A stretch of DNA of 49,808 nucleotides from an uncultured Massilia sp. (GTDB taxonomy: Bacteria > Pseudomonadota > Gammaproteobacteria > Burkholderiales > Burkholderiaceae): contig CAMPHU010000009.1 in NCBI GenBank assembly GCA_946886065.1, positions 1 to 49,808 on the forward strand, in the 5' to 3' direction. How positions within the stretch are numbered: position 1 is the first letter of the stretch; every line of letters starts with the position of its first letter. The position numbers and the translations under genes are program-made. A model generated the notes under the pieces. The model had not been told where the DNA came from, ran no database searches, and was given only the letters and a program-made list of their open reading frames with translations. Positions 1 through 9,565 of this stretch are shown here, in pieces.

Positions 1-732
1 CTGACCATCCACGAGAACGTCGGCCACCCGACGGAACTGGACCGTGTGCTCGGCTACGAAGCCAACTACGCCGGCACCAGCTTCGCCACCCTCGACAAGT
101 GGCAGACGAAGAAATTCAAGTACGGCCACGAGCGCGTCAACTTCGTCGCCGACAAGACCACACCGGGCTCGCTCGGCTACGTGGCCTACGACGACGAAGG
201 CGTCAAGACCAAGAAGTGGGACATCATCCGCAACGGCATGCTGGTGAACTACCAGGCCACGCGCGACCAGGCCCACATCATCGGCGAGAAGGAATCGCAC
301 GGCTGTTCCTACGCGGACAGCTGGAGCACCATCCAGTTCCAGCGCATGCCCAACGTGTCGCTGGAGCCGGGCAAGGCGCGCCTGACCCCGGACGAGATGA
401 TCAAGGACGTCAAGAAGGGCGTCTACATCCTCGGCCGCGGCTCCTACTCGATCGACCAGCAGCGCTACAACTTCCAGTTCGGCGGCACGCTGTTCTACGA
501 AATCAGGAACGGCAAGATCACCGGCCCGCTGGAAGACGTGGCCTACCAGTCGAACACCCAGGAGTTCTGGAACGCCTGCAGCGCCATCTGCGACGAGCGC
601 GACTGGCGCATGGGCGGCTCGTTCTTCGACGGCAAGGGCCAGCCCAGCCAGGTCAGCGCCGTGTCGCACGGCTCGAGCACCACGCGTTTCAACGGCATCA
701 ATGTGATCAATACCGCACGCAAGATCGGATGA
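1..732 (+). CDS. tldD: TldD-type metalloprotease, C-terminal part (5' end outside window)
   Basis: The reading frame is open from base 1, so the gene begins upstream of the window. Residues 4-9 of the visible part read HENVGH, the HExxxH zinc motif of TldD subunits, followed by PTELDR. Further on are GMLVNYQATRDQA and RMPNVSLEPG, both typical of the TldD C-terminal beta domain. In known TldD/TldE pairs, TldD carries the zinc and cleaves unfolded peptides, for example in microcin B17 maturation, inside a hetero-oligomer with TldE. The next gene, 10 bases downstream, is the TldE-like partner, so a TldDE protease is very likely. Its substrate here is unknown. The frame ends cleanly at a TGA. Confidence 0.9.
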   Translation: MTIHENVGHPTELDRVLGYEANYAGTSFATLDKWQTKKFKYGHERVNFVADKTTPGSLGYVAYDDEGVKTKKWDIIRNGMLVNYQATRDQAHIIGEKESHGCSYADSWSTIQFQRMPNVSLEPGKARLTPDEMIKDVKKGVYILGRGSYSIDQQRYNFQFGGTLFYEIRNGKITGPLEDVAYQSNTQEFWNACSAICDERDWRMGGSFFDGKGQPSQVSAVSHGSSTTRFNGINVINTARKIG

Positions 733-742
733 GGAGACCAGG

Positions 743-2080
743 ATGAAATCCCTGAATCAAGAACAAGCAAAACGCATCGCCGACCGCGTGATCGGCTTCT
801 CGAAAGCCGACGAATGCAGCGTGTCGATCGAAGGCAACCGTACCGGCAACATCCGCTTTGCGCGCAACAGCGTGTCGACCGCGGGCCTGACCGAGGACAT
901 GCAGCTGTCCGTGCGCGTCGCCTTCGGCAAGCGCACCGGCACCGCCGTGATTAATGAATTCGACGACAAGTCGCTGGAAAAGGCGGTGCGCCGCGCCGAG
1001 GAACTGGCGCGCCTGGCGCCGGAGAATCCGGAGTTCGTGCCGGCCGTCGGCAAGCAGGAATACCGCGGGACCCAGACCTTTGTGCCAGGCACCGCCGCCA
1101 TCGACCCGGACTACCGCGCCGAAGTCGCCGCCGCCAGCATCGGCCAGGCGCGCGCCAAGAAGCTGGTCACCGCCGGCTTCTTCACCGACAGCACCCGCTT
1201 CGCCTGCATCGCCAACTCGAACGGTGTGTTCGGCTTCCAGGAATTCACCGACCTGTCCTTCACTTGCACCGCGCGCACCGAAGACGGCCGCGGCTCGGGC
1301 TGGGTGACCCGCTCGGCCGTGGATGCGCGCCGCTTCAACGCCAGCGAAGCGGCGAACGTGGCGATCGAGAAGGCGCTGCGCTCGGTCGACGCCAAGGCGC
1401 TGGAGCCGGGCCGCTACACCGTGATCCTGGAGCCGGCCGCGACCTCCGAAATCCTGGGCAACATGTTCAGCTCCTTCAGCGCGCGCTCGGCCGACGAAGG
1501 CCGCAGCTTCCTGGCCAAGAAGGGCGGCGGCAACCGCCTGGGCGAGAAGCTGTTCGACCAGCAGGTGAACATCTGGGCCGACCCGTGGAACCCGGACGTG
1601 CCGGTGGCGCCGTGGGACAACCAGACCATGATCGCGCGCCAGCGCACGGACCTGATCAAGGATGGCCGCGTGGCCTCGCTCGGCTATTCGCCCTACTGGG
1701 CCAAGAAGACCGGCAAGCAGGCGACCGCCAGCCACGGCAACATGATCATGGCCGGCGGCACCAAGTCGCTGGAAGAGCTGATCGAAGGCACCAAGAAGGG
1801 CATCGTGGTCACCCGCACCTGGTACATCCGCATGGTGGACCCGCAGTCGCTGCTCATCACCGGCCTGACCCGCGACGGCACCTTCTACGTCGAGAACGGC
1901 AAGATCAAGCATCCGGTGAAGAACTTCCGCTTCAACGAGAGCCCGGTCACCATCCTCAACAACATCGAGGAACTGGGCAAGCCGCAGATCATCGGCGGCG
2001 ACGAAGTGCCGTTCCAGATGGTGCTGCCGCCGATGAAGGTCCGCGACTTCAACTTCACCTCGCTGTCCGACGCCGTCTAA
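743..2080 (+). CDS. TldE/PmbA-like protease subunit
   Basis: A 445-residue protein of the TldD/PmbA family, normal length for TldE/PmbA. It starts at an ATG preceded by GGAGACCAGG. The HExxxH zinc motif seen in the preceding gene is absent, which is the usual difference between TldE (non-catalytic partner) and TldD. Family-like stretches include the N-terminal GNRTGNIRFARNSVSTAG segment and a C-terminal FRFNESPVTILNNIEEL segment. It probably forms the proteolytic heterodimer with the upstream TldD. Its place at the head of a DUF4159/MoxR/DUF58 operon suggests that the protease serves that system rather than toxin maturation; this is inference. Confidence 0.88.
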   Translation: MKSLNQEQAKRIADRVIGFSKADECSVSIEGNRTGNIRFARNSVSTAGLTEDMQLSVRVAFGKRTGTAVINEFDDKSLEKAVRRAEELARLAPENPEFVPAVGKQEYRGTQTFVPGTAAIDPDYRAEVAAASIGQARAKKLVTAGFFTDSTRFACIANSNGVFGFQEFTDLSFTCTARTEDGRGSGWVTRSAVDARRFNASEAANVAIEKALRSVDAKALEPGRYTVILEPAATSEILGNMFSSFSARSADEGRSFLAKKGGGNRLGEKLFDQQVNIWADPWNPDVPVAPWDNQTMIARQRTDLIKDGRVASLGYSPYWAKKTGKQATASHGNMIMAGGTKSLEELIEGTKKGIVVTRTWYIRMVDPQSLLITGLTRDGTFYVENGKIKHPVKNFRFNESPVTILNNIEELGKPQIIGGDEVPFQMVLPPMKVRDFNFTSLSDAV

Positions 2081-2084
2081 AAAA

Positions 2085-2705
2085 ATGGCCTCATACGATT
2101 TCTACTTCACGCGCCTGATGTATGAGTCGGGCGACTGGGACGTGGATATCCGCATGCCCAGCAACGTGCTGAACTCGCTCGTCGAGTACACCACCTTGCG
2201 GGTGGATCCGGTCGAGCGCATGGTGGCGCTCGCCGATCCGAAAATGCTGCAGGCGCCGTTCTGCTACCTGGCCGGCCACAAGCTGGTCCAGTTCACCCCG
2301 GCGGAACGGCGCAATTTCGAGCGCTACGTGCGCGGCGGCGGCTTCGTCTTCGTCGATGACTGCAACCACGACATCGACGGGCTGTTCGCCAAATCCTTCG
2401 AGGCCGAGATGATCAAGATCTTCGGGGCCAGCGCCATGAAGAAGATCCCGAATACGCACCGGCTGTATTCGTGCTTCTTCAAGTTCGACGGCCCGCCGAC
2501 CACGGGCGGCGAGCTGAACGGCTGGGGCGACGACCTGGTGCACGAGTACCTGAAGGCCATCGAGTTCGGCGGCCGGATCCGGGTGCTGTACTCGAACAAG
2601 GACTATGGCTGCGAATGGGATTACGACTTCCGCAACAAGCGTTTCCTGGCGGTCGACAATACCCGTTTTGCGGTGAATATTATTCAATATGCGTTGGGAG
2701 CGTGA
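2085..2705 (+). CDS. DUF4159 domain protein
   Basis: 206 residues, almost entirely a DUF4159 domain. Recognisable segments are the N-terminal FYFTRLMYESGDWD, the central RRNFERYVRGGGFVFVDDCN (a Rossmann-like turn as in glutamine-amidotransferase folds) and the C-terminal RFLAVDNTRFAVNIIQYAL. No signal peptide or membrane segment is visible, so it is probably cytoplasmic. DUF4159 proteins often sit with MoxR and DUF58 genes, but no biochemical function is established. The start ATG is 4 bases after the previous stop, with only an A-rich run before it, suggesting translational coupling. The MoxR gene begins 3 bases after its stop. Confidence 0.85.
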   Translation: MASYDFYFTRLMYESGDWDVDIRMPSNVLNSLVEYTTLRVDPVERMVALADPKMLQAPFCYLAGHKLVQFTPAERRNFERYVRGGGFVFVDDCNHDIDGLFAKSFEAEMIKIFGASAMKKIPNTHRLYSCFFKFDGPPTTGGELNGWGDDLVHEYLKAIEFGGRIRVLYSNKDYGCEWDYDFRNKRFLAVDNTRFAVNIIQYALGA

Positions 2706-2708
2706 GCG

Positions 2709-3713
<1,005 letters not shown>

Positions 3714-3714
3714 G

Positions 3715-4605
3715 TTGTCGCTGGCGAACACCGCGCTGATCGCGCACACGCAGAACCTCGACCTCGTGATCCGGCACGTGCTGGCGGGGCTCGGGCACGG
3801 CATCCACGCCGGCCGCGAGCGCGGGGCGGGCGTCGAGTTCTCGGAATACCGGGCCTATGCGCCAGGGGACGAGTGGCGCCGCGTCGACTGGAAGCTGCTG
3901 GCGCGCGCCGACCGCTATTTCGTGCGCGAGGCCGAGCGCGACAGCCACGTCGCGGTCTGGCTGGTGCTCGACGCTTCGGCCTCGATGGCGGAGCCCAGCC
4001 GCAGCGTCGAGCAGCTCGACAAGCTCCACTATGCGCGCATGCTGCTCGGCTGCGTGGCCGCCATCGCCCAGCGCCAGGGCGATGCCTTCGGACTGGTGGT
4101 GCTGGGCGAGGGCAGGGTGCAGTTCACCCCGGCTTCGCGCGGCCCGCGCCAGCTCCAGCGCGTGCTGGCCCAGCTGCAGCGCGCCCAACCCAAGGGTGAA
4201 TTGCCCGACGCCGACACCCTGCGCGCGAGCTTGCATTTTGCCCGCGCGCCGAGCGCCGTCTTCGCCGCCAGCGACCTGCTCGACTGGCCCTCGCCGCTGT
4301 CGCAGGCGCTGACCCGGCTGCGCCAGATGCGCCACGACGTGCGCGTGCTGTGCCTGCAGACCCAGGCCGAGGTCGACGCCAGCTTTTCGCCGGCATTGGC
4401 CTACCGCGACCCCGAGCAAGGCGCGGGCGTGTTCCGCTTCGGCGCCGACCTCAAGGACGGCTACCGCCGCAACCGCGAGCAGCACTTCGCCGCGGTCACG
4501 GCCGCGTGCCGCAAGAATGACATGCCGCTGACCCTGGCCGCCATCGAGCAGGCGCCGGCGGAGGTATTGCGGCGCTGGCTGCGCCGGCCCGGAGGGCGTC
4601 CATGA
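3715..4605 (+). CDS. DUF58 / vWA-like protein
   Basis: 296 residues with a TTG start directly after the MoxR stop. It contains the DUF58 core: GAGVEFSEYRAYAPGDEWRR, then VDWKLLARADRYFVREAERD, then a MIDAS-type LDASASM (D-x-S-x-S) that could bind a metal ion. DUF58 proteins are the usual clients of MoxR ATPases. No transmembrane helix is seen at the N-terminus, unlike the longer DUF58 proteins, so it is probably soluble or peripheral. Its last codon overlaps the ATG of the BatA-like gene (ATGA), a classic coupling arrangement. Confidence 0.92.
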   Translation: MSLANTALIAHTQNLDLVIRHVLAGLGHGIHAGRERGAGVEFSEYRAYAPGDEWRRVDWKLLARADRYFVREAERDSHVAVWLVLDASASMAEPSRSVEQLDKLHYARMLLGCVAAIAQRQGDAFGLVVLGEGRVQFTPASRGPRQLQRVLAQLQRAQPKGELPDADTLRASLHFARAPSAVFAASDLLDWPSPLSQALTRLRQMRHDVRVLCLQTQAEVDASFSPALAYRDPEQGAGVFRFGADLKDGYRRNREQHFAAVTAACRKNDMPLTLAAIEQAPAEVLRRWLRRPGGRP

Positions 4606-5585
4606 ACGGCCTCTGGTGGCTGGGCCTCGCCACGCTGGCGCTGCCGATCTGGTGGCACCGCAAGAAGCGCGAGCAGCACAAGGCGGAGCCGCTGGCGACC
4701 GCGCGCTTCCTGCCGCGCACGGAGCCGCGCCAGACGCGCGTGTGGCGCTTCAGCGATCCGCTCCTGCTGCTGGTGCGCTGCCTGCTGCTGGCGACCCTGG
4801 TGGCCTGGCTGGCCGATCCGGTCTTCCCGTGGCGCGGCGATACCGTGATCGTGGCCGAAGGCACCGACCCGGCATGGGCCGGGCGCCAGGCTGCGCAGGC
4901 GGGGCTGGCCGAGGCCGAGCGTGTCGTCATGCCGGCGGGACAGGCCATCGCCTGGGTCCGCACCCACGAACGCGAATGGAAGCCCGATGCGCGCCTGCTG
5001 GTGCTGGGCGACATCCCGATGCCGGCGACGCTGCCGGCGTTCGGCCGCACCGTCGAGCTGCGCACGCTGGCCCGGCCGCCGGCAAAGACCGAACGCCACG
5101 TCTATATCGAGAGCGAGCGCCCGCAGGAGTGGCGCCGCCTGTTCGCGGCGCTCGACGGCCCCGAGCGCGTGATCGTCGATGCGGCGCCCGGTGCGCAGAC
5201 CGAGCTGATCGTGTGGGACCGGACCGGCGCGCCGCCGGCCACCATGCGCGCGCCGCTGTGGTGGGTGCTCGACCCCGCCGCTTTCCCGGAAATGAGCAAG
5301 GCGCGTGAAGCGGACGGCGTGCTGCACGCGGACAGCGCGCGCGGCCGCCTGTGGCTGTCGAAGTCCTGGCCGCCGCGCGACCCGGACGCCGCGCGCGCCC
5401 TGATCGAACACTGGCAGCAGGTGCACATCGGTCCACGCCACTACACGGCGCCGTCGCGGGTCTTCGCCGCCTCGAAGGATGCGCGCGCCCTGGCGCCGAG
5501 CGGCGCACTGCGCGACATGCTGCTGGCCGCCCTGGTGGCCCTGTTTGTACTTGAAAGGTTACTGACGCATGCAAGAAGGCGCTGA
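4602..5585 (+). CDS. BatA-domain membrane protein
   Basis: 327 residues. The N-terminus resembles a BatA domain: a first helix GLWWLGLATLALPIWWH, a basic loop (HRKKREQHK), a segment beginning ARFLPR, then a second helix near residues 52-70. A short helix closes the protein (MLLAALVALFVLERLL). Between the helices lies a region of about 240 residues without a recognised domain. It lacks the complete vWA/MIDAS domain of full BatA proteins, which suggests a scaffold for the MoxR/DUF58 pair rather than a complete Bat subunit. It overlaps the preceding gene by 4 bases and the next by 17. Confidence 0.82.
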   Translation: MNGLWWLGLATLALPIWWHRKKREQHKAEPLATARFLPRTEPRQTRVWRFSDPLLLLVRCLLLATLVAWLADPVFPWRGDTVIVAEGTDPAWAGRQAAQAGLAEAERVVMPAGQAIAWVRTHEREWKPDARLLVLGDIPMPATLPAFGRTVELRTLARPPAKTERHVYIESERPQEWRRLFAALDGPERVIVDAAPGAQTELIVWDRTGAPPATMRAPLWWVLDPAAFPEMSKAREADGVLHADSARGRLWLSKSWPPRDPDAARALIEHWQQVHIGPRHYTAPSRVFAASKDARALAPSGALRDMLLAALVALFVLERLLTHARRR

Positions 5586-7554
5586 GATCGTCCGGCGCGT
5601 CTGGCGCGCCGCCCAGCTGCGCCGCCTGCCGCTGTGGGCGGGCGGGGCGCTGCCCTGGCTGGCCGTGCCGTCCGGGCCGGGCCTGCTCGCATGGGCCGGC
5701 TGGTGCGCCTGGGACTGGGCCAAGCTGCGCCGCCGCGTCAACCACGAATGGAGCGCCTGGCTGGACGGCGCCGTGCCGGAGATGGAAGACAGCTCGGCAT
5801 TGCTGGTGCACGCGGAGACGCCGGTCGCGCGCCTGCAGCGCCAGCGCTTGCTGGACCGCCTGGACGCCAGCGTCAGCGCACCCCAGCTGCGCGGCATCGC
5901 CAAGGGCCGGATCGCGGCCGGCGTCCCGATTCTCATGACCGGCGCCGTGCTGGCCGGGATGCTGTGGTTCGCCGGGCAGGGGAGGCAGCAGGCCGTCGGC
6001 GGGCCGGTCACACCGGTCGCCGCCGCGCTGGCGGCGCCGCTGTCGCCCCTCACCGTGCGCCTGGCGCCACCCGCCTACACGGGCGTGCCCGCCTCGGAAT
6101 CCGCGCCGCGCGACCTGCAGGTGCCGGAACAGACGCGGGTCTCGTGGTGCTTGAAGGATCGGGATGGCGCTTCGAATACGGACAATATCGAGCTGGGCAA
6201 CGGCCAGGTGCTCAAGCCGGGCAAGGAGTGCGTGCAGTGGCTGGCGACCGAATCGGTGCTGTGGCGCTGGCGCGGCCAGCGCTACACGCTGCGCGTGATT
6301 CCCGACCAGCCGCCCGAGATCACGATCACGGCGCCGGGCCAGATGGTGGTCGAGCTGCCCGAGAACGCCACCACGGCCGCGATGGGCGTCAAGATCCGCG
6401 ACGATTACGTGATCACGCGCGCGACGCTGCACATGACGCTGGCGCGCGGCAGCGGCGAGAACGTCCGCTTCACGGACCGCGAGATGCCGCTGCCGGCCTC
6501 CAGCGACCCGAAGCAGCGCAACTGGTCCAGGCAGTGGTCATTGGCCGAGCTGGGCATGGAGCCGGGCGACGAACTGTACTTCTTCGTGCGCGCGCTTGAT
6601 AACGCATCGCGCCCGCACGCCGTGCAGTCGCCGACCTACACCTTGCGCCTGCCGGCGCCGCCGGACGAAGCCGAGGAAGAAAGCGCGGCGATGCCGATGC
6701 TGGTCAAGCCGCAGAGCCTGCGCAGCCAGCGCCAGATCATCATCGACACCGAGCAGCTGGTGGCCGACATGCGCAGCACGAAGATGAGCGAAGAGGCCGT
6801 GCGCGACCGCAGCCAGAAGATCGCGGGCGACCAGGGCATGCTGCGCCGCCGCTACGGCCAGTTCCTGGGCGAGGAATCCTCGCTGTTCGCCGACGACGAG
6901 GGCGGCGACGAGCACGGCGACCACGGCGGCGAGGAGAAACCGGACATCCTGCACCAGTTCGGCCACGCCCACGACGAATCGGAAAACGCCACCCTGTACG
7001 ACGAGGAAACCAAGAAGGTCTTGCGCCGCGCCTTGTCGGCCATGTGGGACGCCGAGAAAGCCCTGCGTGCGATCGCGCCCAGGACCGCGCTGCCGCCCGA
7101 GCACAAGGCGCTGGAGGCGATCAAGGAACTGCAGCAGGCCGAGCGCGTCTACCTGCACAAGACCGCCTTCACCCCGCCGCCGATCAAGGAAGAGAAGCGC
7201 ATGACCGGCGACATGGATGGCACGGCCAGCTACCGCCGCGAGCAGGGCGGACCGGAACAGCCGGTGCCGGACGAGGTCCGCGCGCTGGTGCAGGCCCTGT
7301 CGAGCGACGGTCCGCTGCCGGCCCTGTGGACGCGCACCGCGCACGACTGGGTGCGCGCACGCCTCGCGGAGGATGAACAGCGCCTGTCGGCCCAGCGCGC
7401 GATCCAGGATGTGGCGGACGGCTGCACCAGCTGCCGTCCGGTGCTGCGCGCCTGGCTGCGCGCGGGAGCGGGGCAGGGCCAGGTGCTGCTGCAGGCGCGC
7501 CCGAGCGTCGAGACGCCGTTCGTGCGCAGCTGGCGCGAAGGGAGCAAGCCATGA
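5569..7554 (+). CDS. DUF4175-like membrane protein
   Basis: 661 residues. Hydrophobic segments lie near residues 20-48 and 115-136, followed by a long extracytoplasmic-type region with PPEITITAPGQMVVELPENA and DDYVITRATLHMTL, which resemble DUF4175 beta-domain repeats. From about residue 441 to 480 there is an Asp/Glu/His-rich stretch (GGDEHGDHGGEE), unusual and possibly metal binding or a flexible linker. The C-terminal third is helical and charged and contains CTSCRP. DUF4175 proteins occur with MoxR/BatA clusters, but their function is unknown. The gene overlaps its upstream neighbour by 17 bases and its downstream neighbour by 4. Confidence 0.75.
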   Translation: MQEGAEIVRRVWRAAQLRRLPLWAGGALPWLAVPSGPGLLAWAGWCAWDWAKLRRRVNHEWSAWLDGAVPEMEDSSALLVHAETPVARLQRQRLLDRLDASVSAPQLRGIAKGRIAAGVPILMTGAVLAGMLWFAGQGRQQAVGGPVTPVAAALAAPLSPLTVRLAPPAYTGVPASESAPRDLQVPEQTRVSWCLKDRDGASNTDNIELGNGQVLKPGKECVQWLATESVLWRWRGQRYTLRVIPDQPPEITITAPGQMVVELPENATTAAMGVKIRDDYVITRATLHMTLARGSGENVRFTDREMPLPASSDPKQRNWSRQWSLAELGMEPGDELYFFVRALDNASRPHAVQSPTYTLRLPAPPDEAEEESAAMPMLVKPQSLRSQRQIIIDTEQLVADMRSTKMSEEAVRDRSQKIAGDQGMLRRRYGQFLGEESSLFADDEGGDEHGDHGGEEKPDILHQFGHAHDESENATLYDEETKKVLRRALSAMWDAEKALRAIAPRTALPPEHKALEAIKELQQAERVYLHKTAFTPPPIKEEKRMTGDMDGTASYRREQGGPEQPVPDEVRALVQALSSDGPLPALWTRTAHDWVRARLAEDEQRLSAQRAIQDVADGCTSCRPVLRAWLRAGAGQGQVLLQARPSVETPFVRSWREGSKP

Positions 7555-9086
7555 ACAACCCGCTCCTGATCGCGGCCATCGCCGTTGCCGGCGTGGCAAG
7601 CCTGGGCATCTACCTGTGGCGCCGCCAGTGGCTGGATGCAGTGCTGGTGGCGATCGCCGCCGGCGCGCTGGGCCTGTTCGCCGCGGACCTGCGCGTGCCC
7701 GGCGAAGGCGGCCGCACCCTGGCGCTCGACCCGAAGGCGGTGCCGGCTTCGCTGGACGGCATCCGCGCGCTCACGCTCAAGGGCGACGGCTTGCGCGCCG
7801 CGCAGTGGAACGACCTGCCGGCGCGTCCGCTCGCCTGGGACATGCCAAGCGGCGGCGGCCTGCGCCTGGCCTTCCCGCGCGAAGTCGCGCTGGGACGCAT
7901 GTTCACCCTGAAGGTCGAACGCGAGGACAAGGGCGAAGCACGCCTGGAACTGCTGGCTGAAAATGGCCAGGTGCTGGCGCAAGGCAAGGGCAATGGCGAC
8001 CTCAGTGCCGACTGGCTGCCGCCGGTGGCCGAGCCGGTGGTGCTCAAGGCGCGCCTGCTGGACGCCAGGGACAAGCTGATCGCCGAGGGACCGGTGCCCT
8101 TCATCGTGCGCGACCCGGCGGTCCTGCAGGTGCAGGGCCGCTTCGGCGCGCCCTCGTTCGACCTGCGCGTGCTGAACGAGCTGCTGGTGGGCAGCGGCGC
8201 GCTGCTGGACTGGCAGGTCATGCTCAGCCGCGCCGTGACCCGTACCGAAACGCCGCGCGAGGAGATGGCGGCGCCGAACCTGATGGTGACCGACGCCGCC
8301 TGGTTCGAGCGCGCCGGCGCGGGCGAGCGTTCGGCGCTGCTGGCGAAAGTGGGCCAGGGCATGCCGCTGCTGATCCTGGGCGGGAACGCGAACGATCCTG
8401 GCGTGTGGTCGCGCAGCCTGCAGCTGCCCTTGCAGGCGCAGCCGGCCGGCCGCAAGATCGAGGCGCCGCTGGAACTGCCGGTGGCGCCGCTGGTGCCCGC
8501 TGCGCGTACGGCCGGACCGTGGACTGGCTCGGACAGCCTGGTCTGGACCCGTGGCTGGCAGAAAGGCCGCATCGCCTGGCTGGGCGTGACCGAGTGGCAC
8601 CGCCATGCGATCGGCGAACCGCGCGCGCTGGCGCTGTGGTGGCAGGGTGTGCTGGACAGCCTCGGCATCGAACTGAAGCAGCAGACCGAATGGCTGGCCC
8701 CGGCCGAGATGCCGCTGCCCGGCCAGCGCCTGGAAGTGTGCGCACGCGGCGTCGGCGGCGAGGTGGCGATTCCGGAACTGAAGCAGACGCTGGCCTGGCA
8801 GCGCCGCGCGGACCGCGCGGATGCATCCTGCGTGGCCGTGTGGCCGCGGAAGACGGGCTGGCTGCAAGTGCAAGACAAGAAGGCCGGCGCGCATGCGATC
8901 TATGTGTACGCGCCGACGGACTGGCCGCAATGGCAAGCATCGCAGCGGCGCGACGCGACGGCGCGCTATGCGGCGCGCACGCCCGCTGCGGCGGCGGAAG
9001 GACCGACGCGTGCGATGCCGGCCTGGCCTTTCGCGCTGGCCTTCACCCTGGCCATGCTGGCGCTGTGGTGGCGCGAGCGGCGTTAA
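7551..9086 (+). CDS. membrane-anchored protein ending the MoxR operon
   Basis: 511 residues. Two helices lie at the N-terminus (residues 5-22 and 27-45), a long extracytoplasmic region follows, and a single helix at the C-terminus (PFALAFTLAMLALWW) leads into a basic tail (RERR). This topology and the gene's place last in a Bat-like cluster resemble the large membrane proteins with a glutamine-amidotransferase-like fold that accompany DUF58 genes. The segment PLLILGGNANDPGVW and surrounding residues would suit that fold, but I see no Cys-His-Glu triad. It is co-transcribed through an ATGA overlap. Function unknown. Confidence 0.72.
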   Translation: MNNPLLIAAIAVAGVASLGIYLWRRQWLDAVLVAIAAGALGLFAADLRVPGEGGRTLALDPKAVPASLDGIRALTLKGDGLRAAQWNDLPARPLAWDMPSGGGLRLAFPREVALGRMFTLKVEREDKGEARLELLAENGQVLAQGKGNGDLSADWLPPVAEPVVLKARLLDARDKLIAEGPVPFIVRDPAVLQVQGRFGAPSFDLRVLNELLVGSGALLDWQVMLSRAVTRTETPREEMAAPNLMVTDAAWFERAGAGERSALLAKVGQGMPLLILGGNANDPGVWSRSLQLPLQAQPAGRKIEAPLELPVAPLVPAARTAGPWTGSDSLVWTRGWQKGRIAWLGVTEWHRHAIGEPRALALWWQGVLDSLGIELKQQTEWLAPAEMPLPGQRLEVCARGVGGEVAIPELKQTLAWQRRADRADASCVAVWPRKTGWLQVQDKKAGAHAIYVYAPTDWPQWQASQRRDATARYAARTPAAAAEGPTRAMPAWPFALAFTLAMLALWWRERR

Positions 9087-9100
9087 GAGGAGCAAGCGGA

Positions 9101-9469
9101 ATGGCAACCGAACGTCACTTCGTCGATTACGTCATCGAACAGGCCGGCTTGGGTGGCCGGCTCACCTGCAAGAAGCTGTTCGGCGAGTTCGCGCTCTACC
9201 TGGACGGGAAGGTCGTGGCCTTCGCCTGCGATAACAGCCTCTTTATCAAGCCGTCCCAGGCGGTGCAGACGTTGGCGCCGAACCTGCCCAAAGGTCCGCC
9301 CTATCCGCAGGCAAAGGACTTTCCGATCGCCGACGAGCTGCTCGACGATCCGGAAGCGTTGCGGCGCCTGATCCTTGAAACGGCCGCGCTGATGCCGTCT
9401 AAAGAGAAGAAGTCACTTGGGGCCAGCGGGCGCTCGTACGCTCGCAGGGAGCACGAAGACGGCAAATAA
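9101..9469 (+). CDS. TfoX N-terminal domain protein
   Basis: 122 residues beginning at an ATG with AAGAGGAGC just upstream. It has the compact TfoX-N/Sxy fold signature: the segments VIEQAGLGGRLTCKKLFGEF, ALYLDGKVVAFACDN and LFIKPS, with PPYPQAKDF after them. Only the N-terminal domain is present; the C-terminal helix-hairpin-helix domain of full Sxy/TfoX competence regulators is missing, as in many stand-alone family members whose role is not known. It follows the MoxR operon by 14 bases and may be co-transcribed. The C-terminus is basic (SGRSYARREHEDGK). Confidence 0.85.
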   Translation: MATERHFVDYVIEQAGLGGRLTCKKLFGEFALYLDGKVVAFACDNSLFIKPSQAVQTLAPNLPKGPPYPQAKDFPIADELLDDPEALRRLILETAALMPSKEKKSLGASGRSYARREHEDGK

Positions 9470-9565
9470 GAACTGGCGGCAATTTGCCTGTCGGTCTGCT
9501 TCAGATCGATAGGTTCGAGTAATCGCAGGAAGGATAGCCAGCAGTCGCCATCGAACCCCCGCGGC
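9470..9565. other. short intergenic region
   Basis: Convergent gap between the TfoX-like gene and the HEPN-like gene. No strong hairpin with a T-run is visible. A tRNA-like TCGAACCCCCGCGG string occurs near 9555 but does not fold into a T-arm. Confidence 0.5.

Noticed and set aside
707..1912. Minus-strand 401-codon frame opposite the TldE-like gene
   Set aside because: Composition is Ala/Gly/Val/Arg-rich with no domain and it lies opposite a clear gene; high GC makes such shadow frames common.
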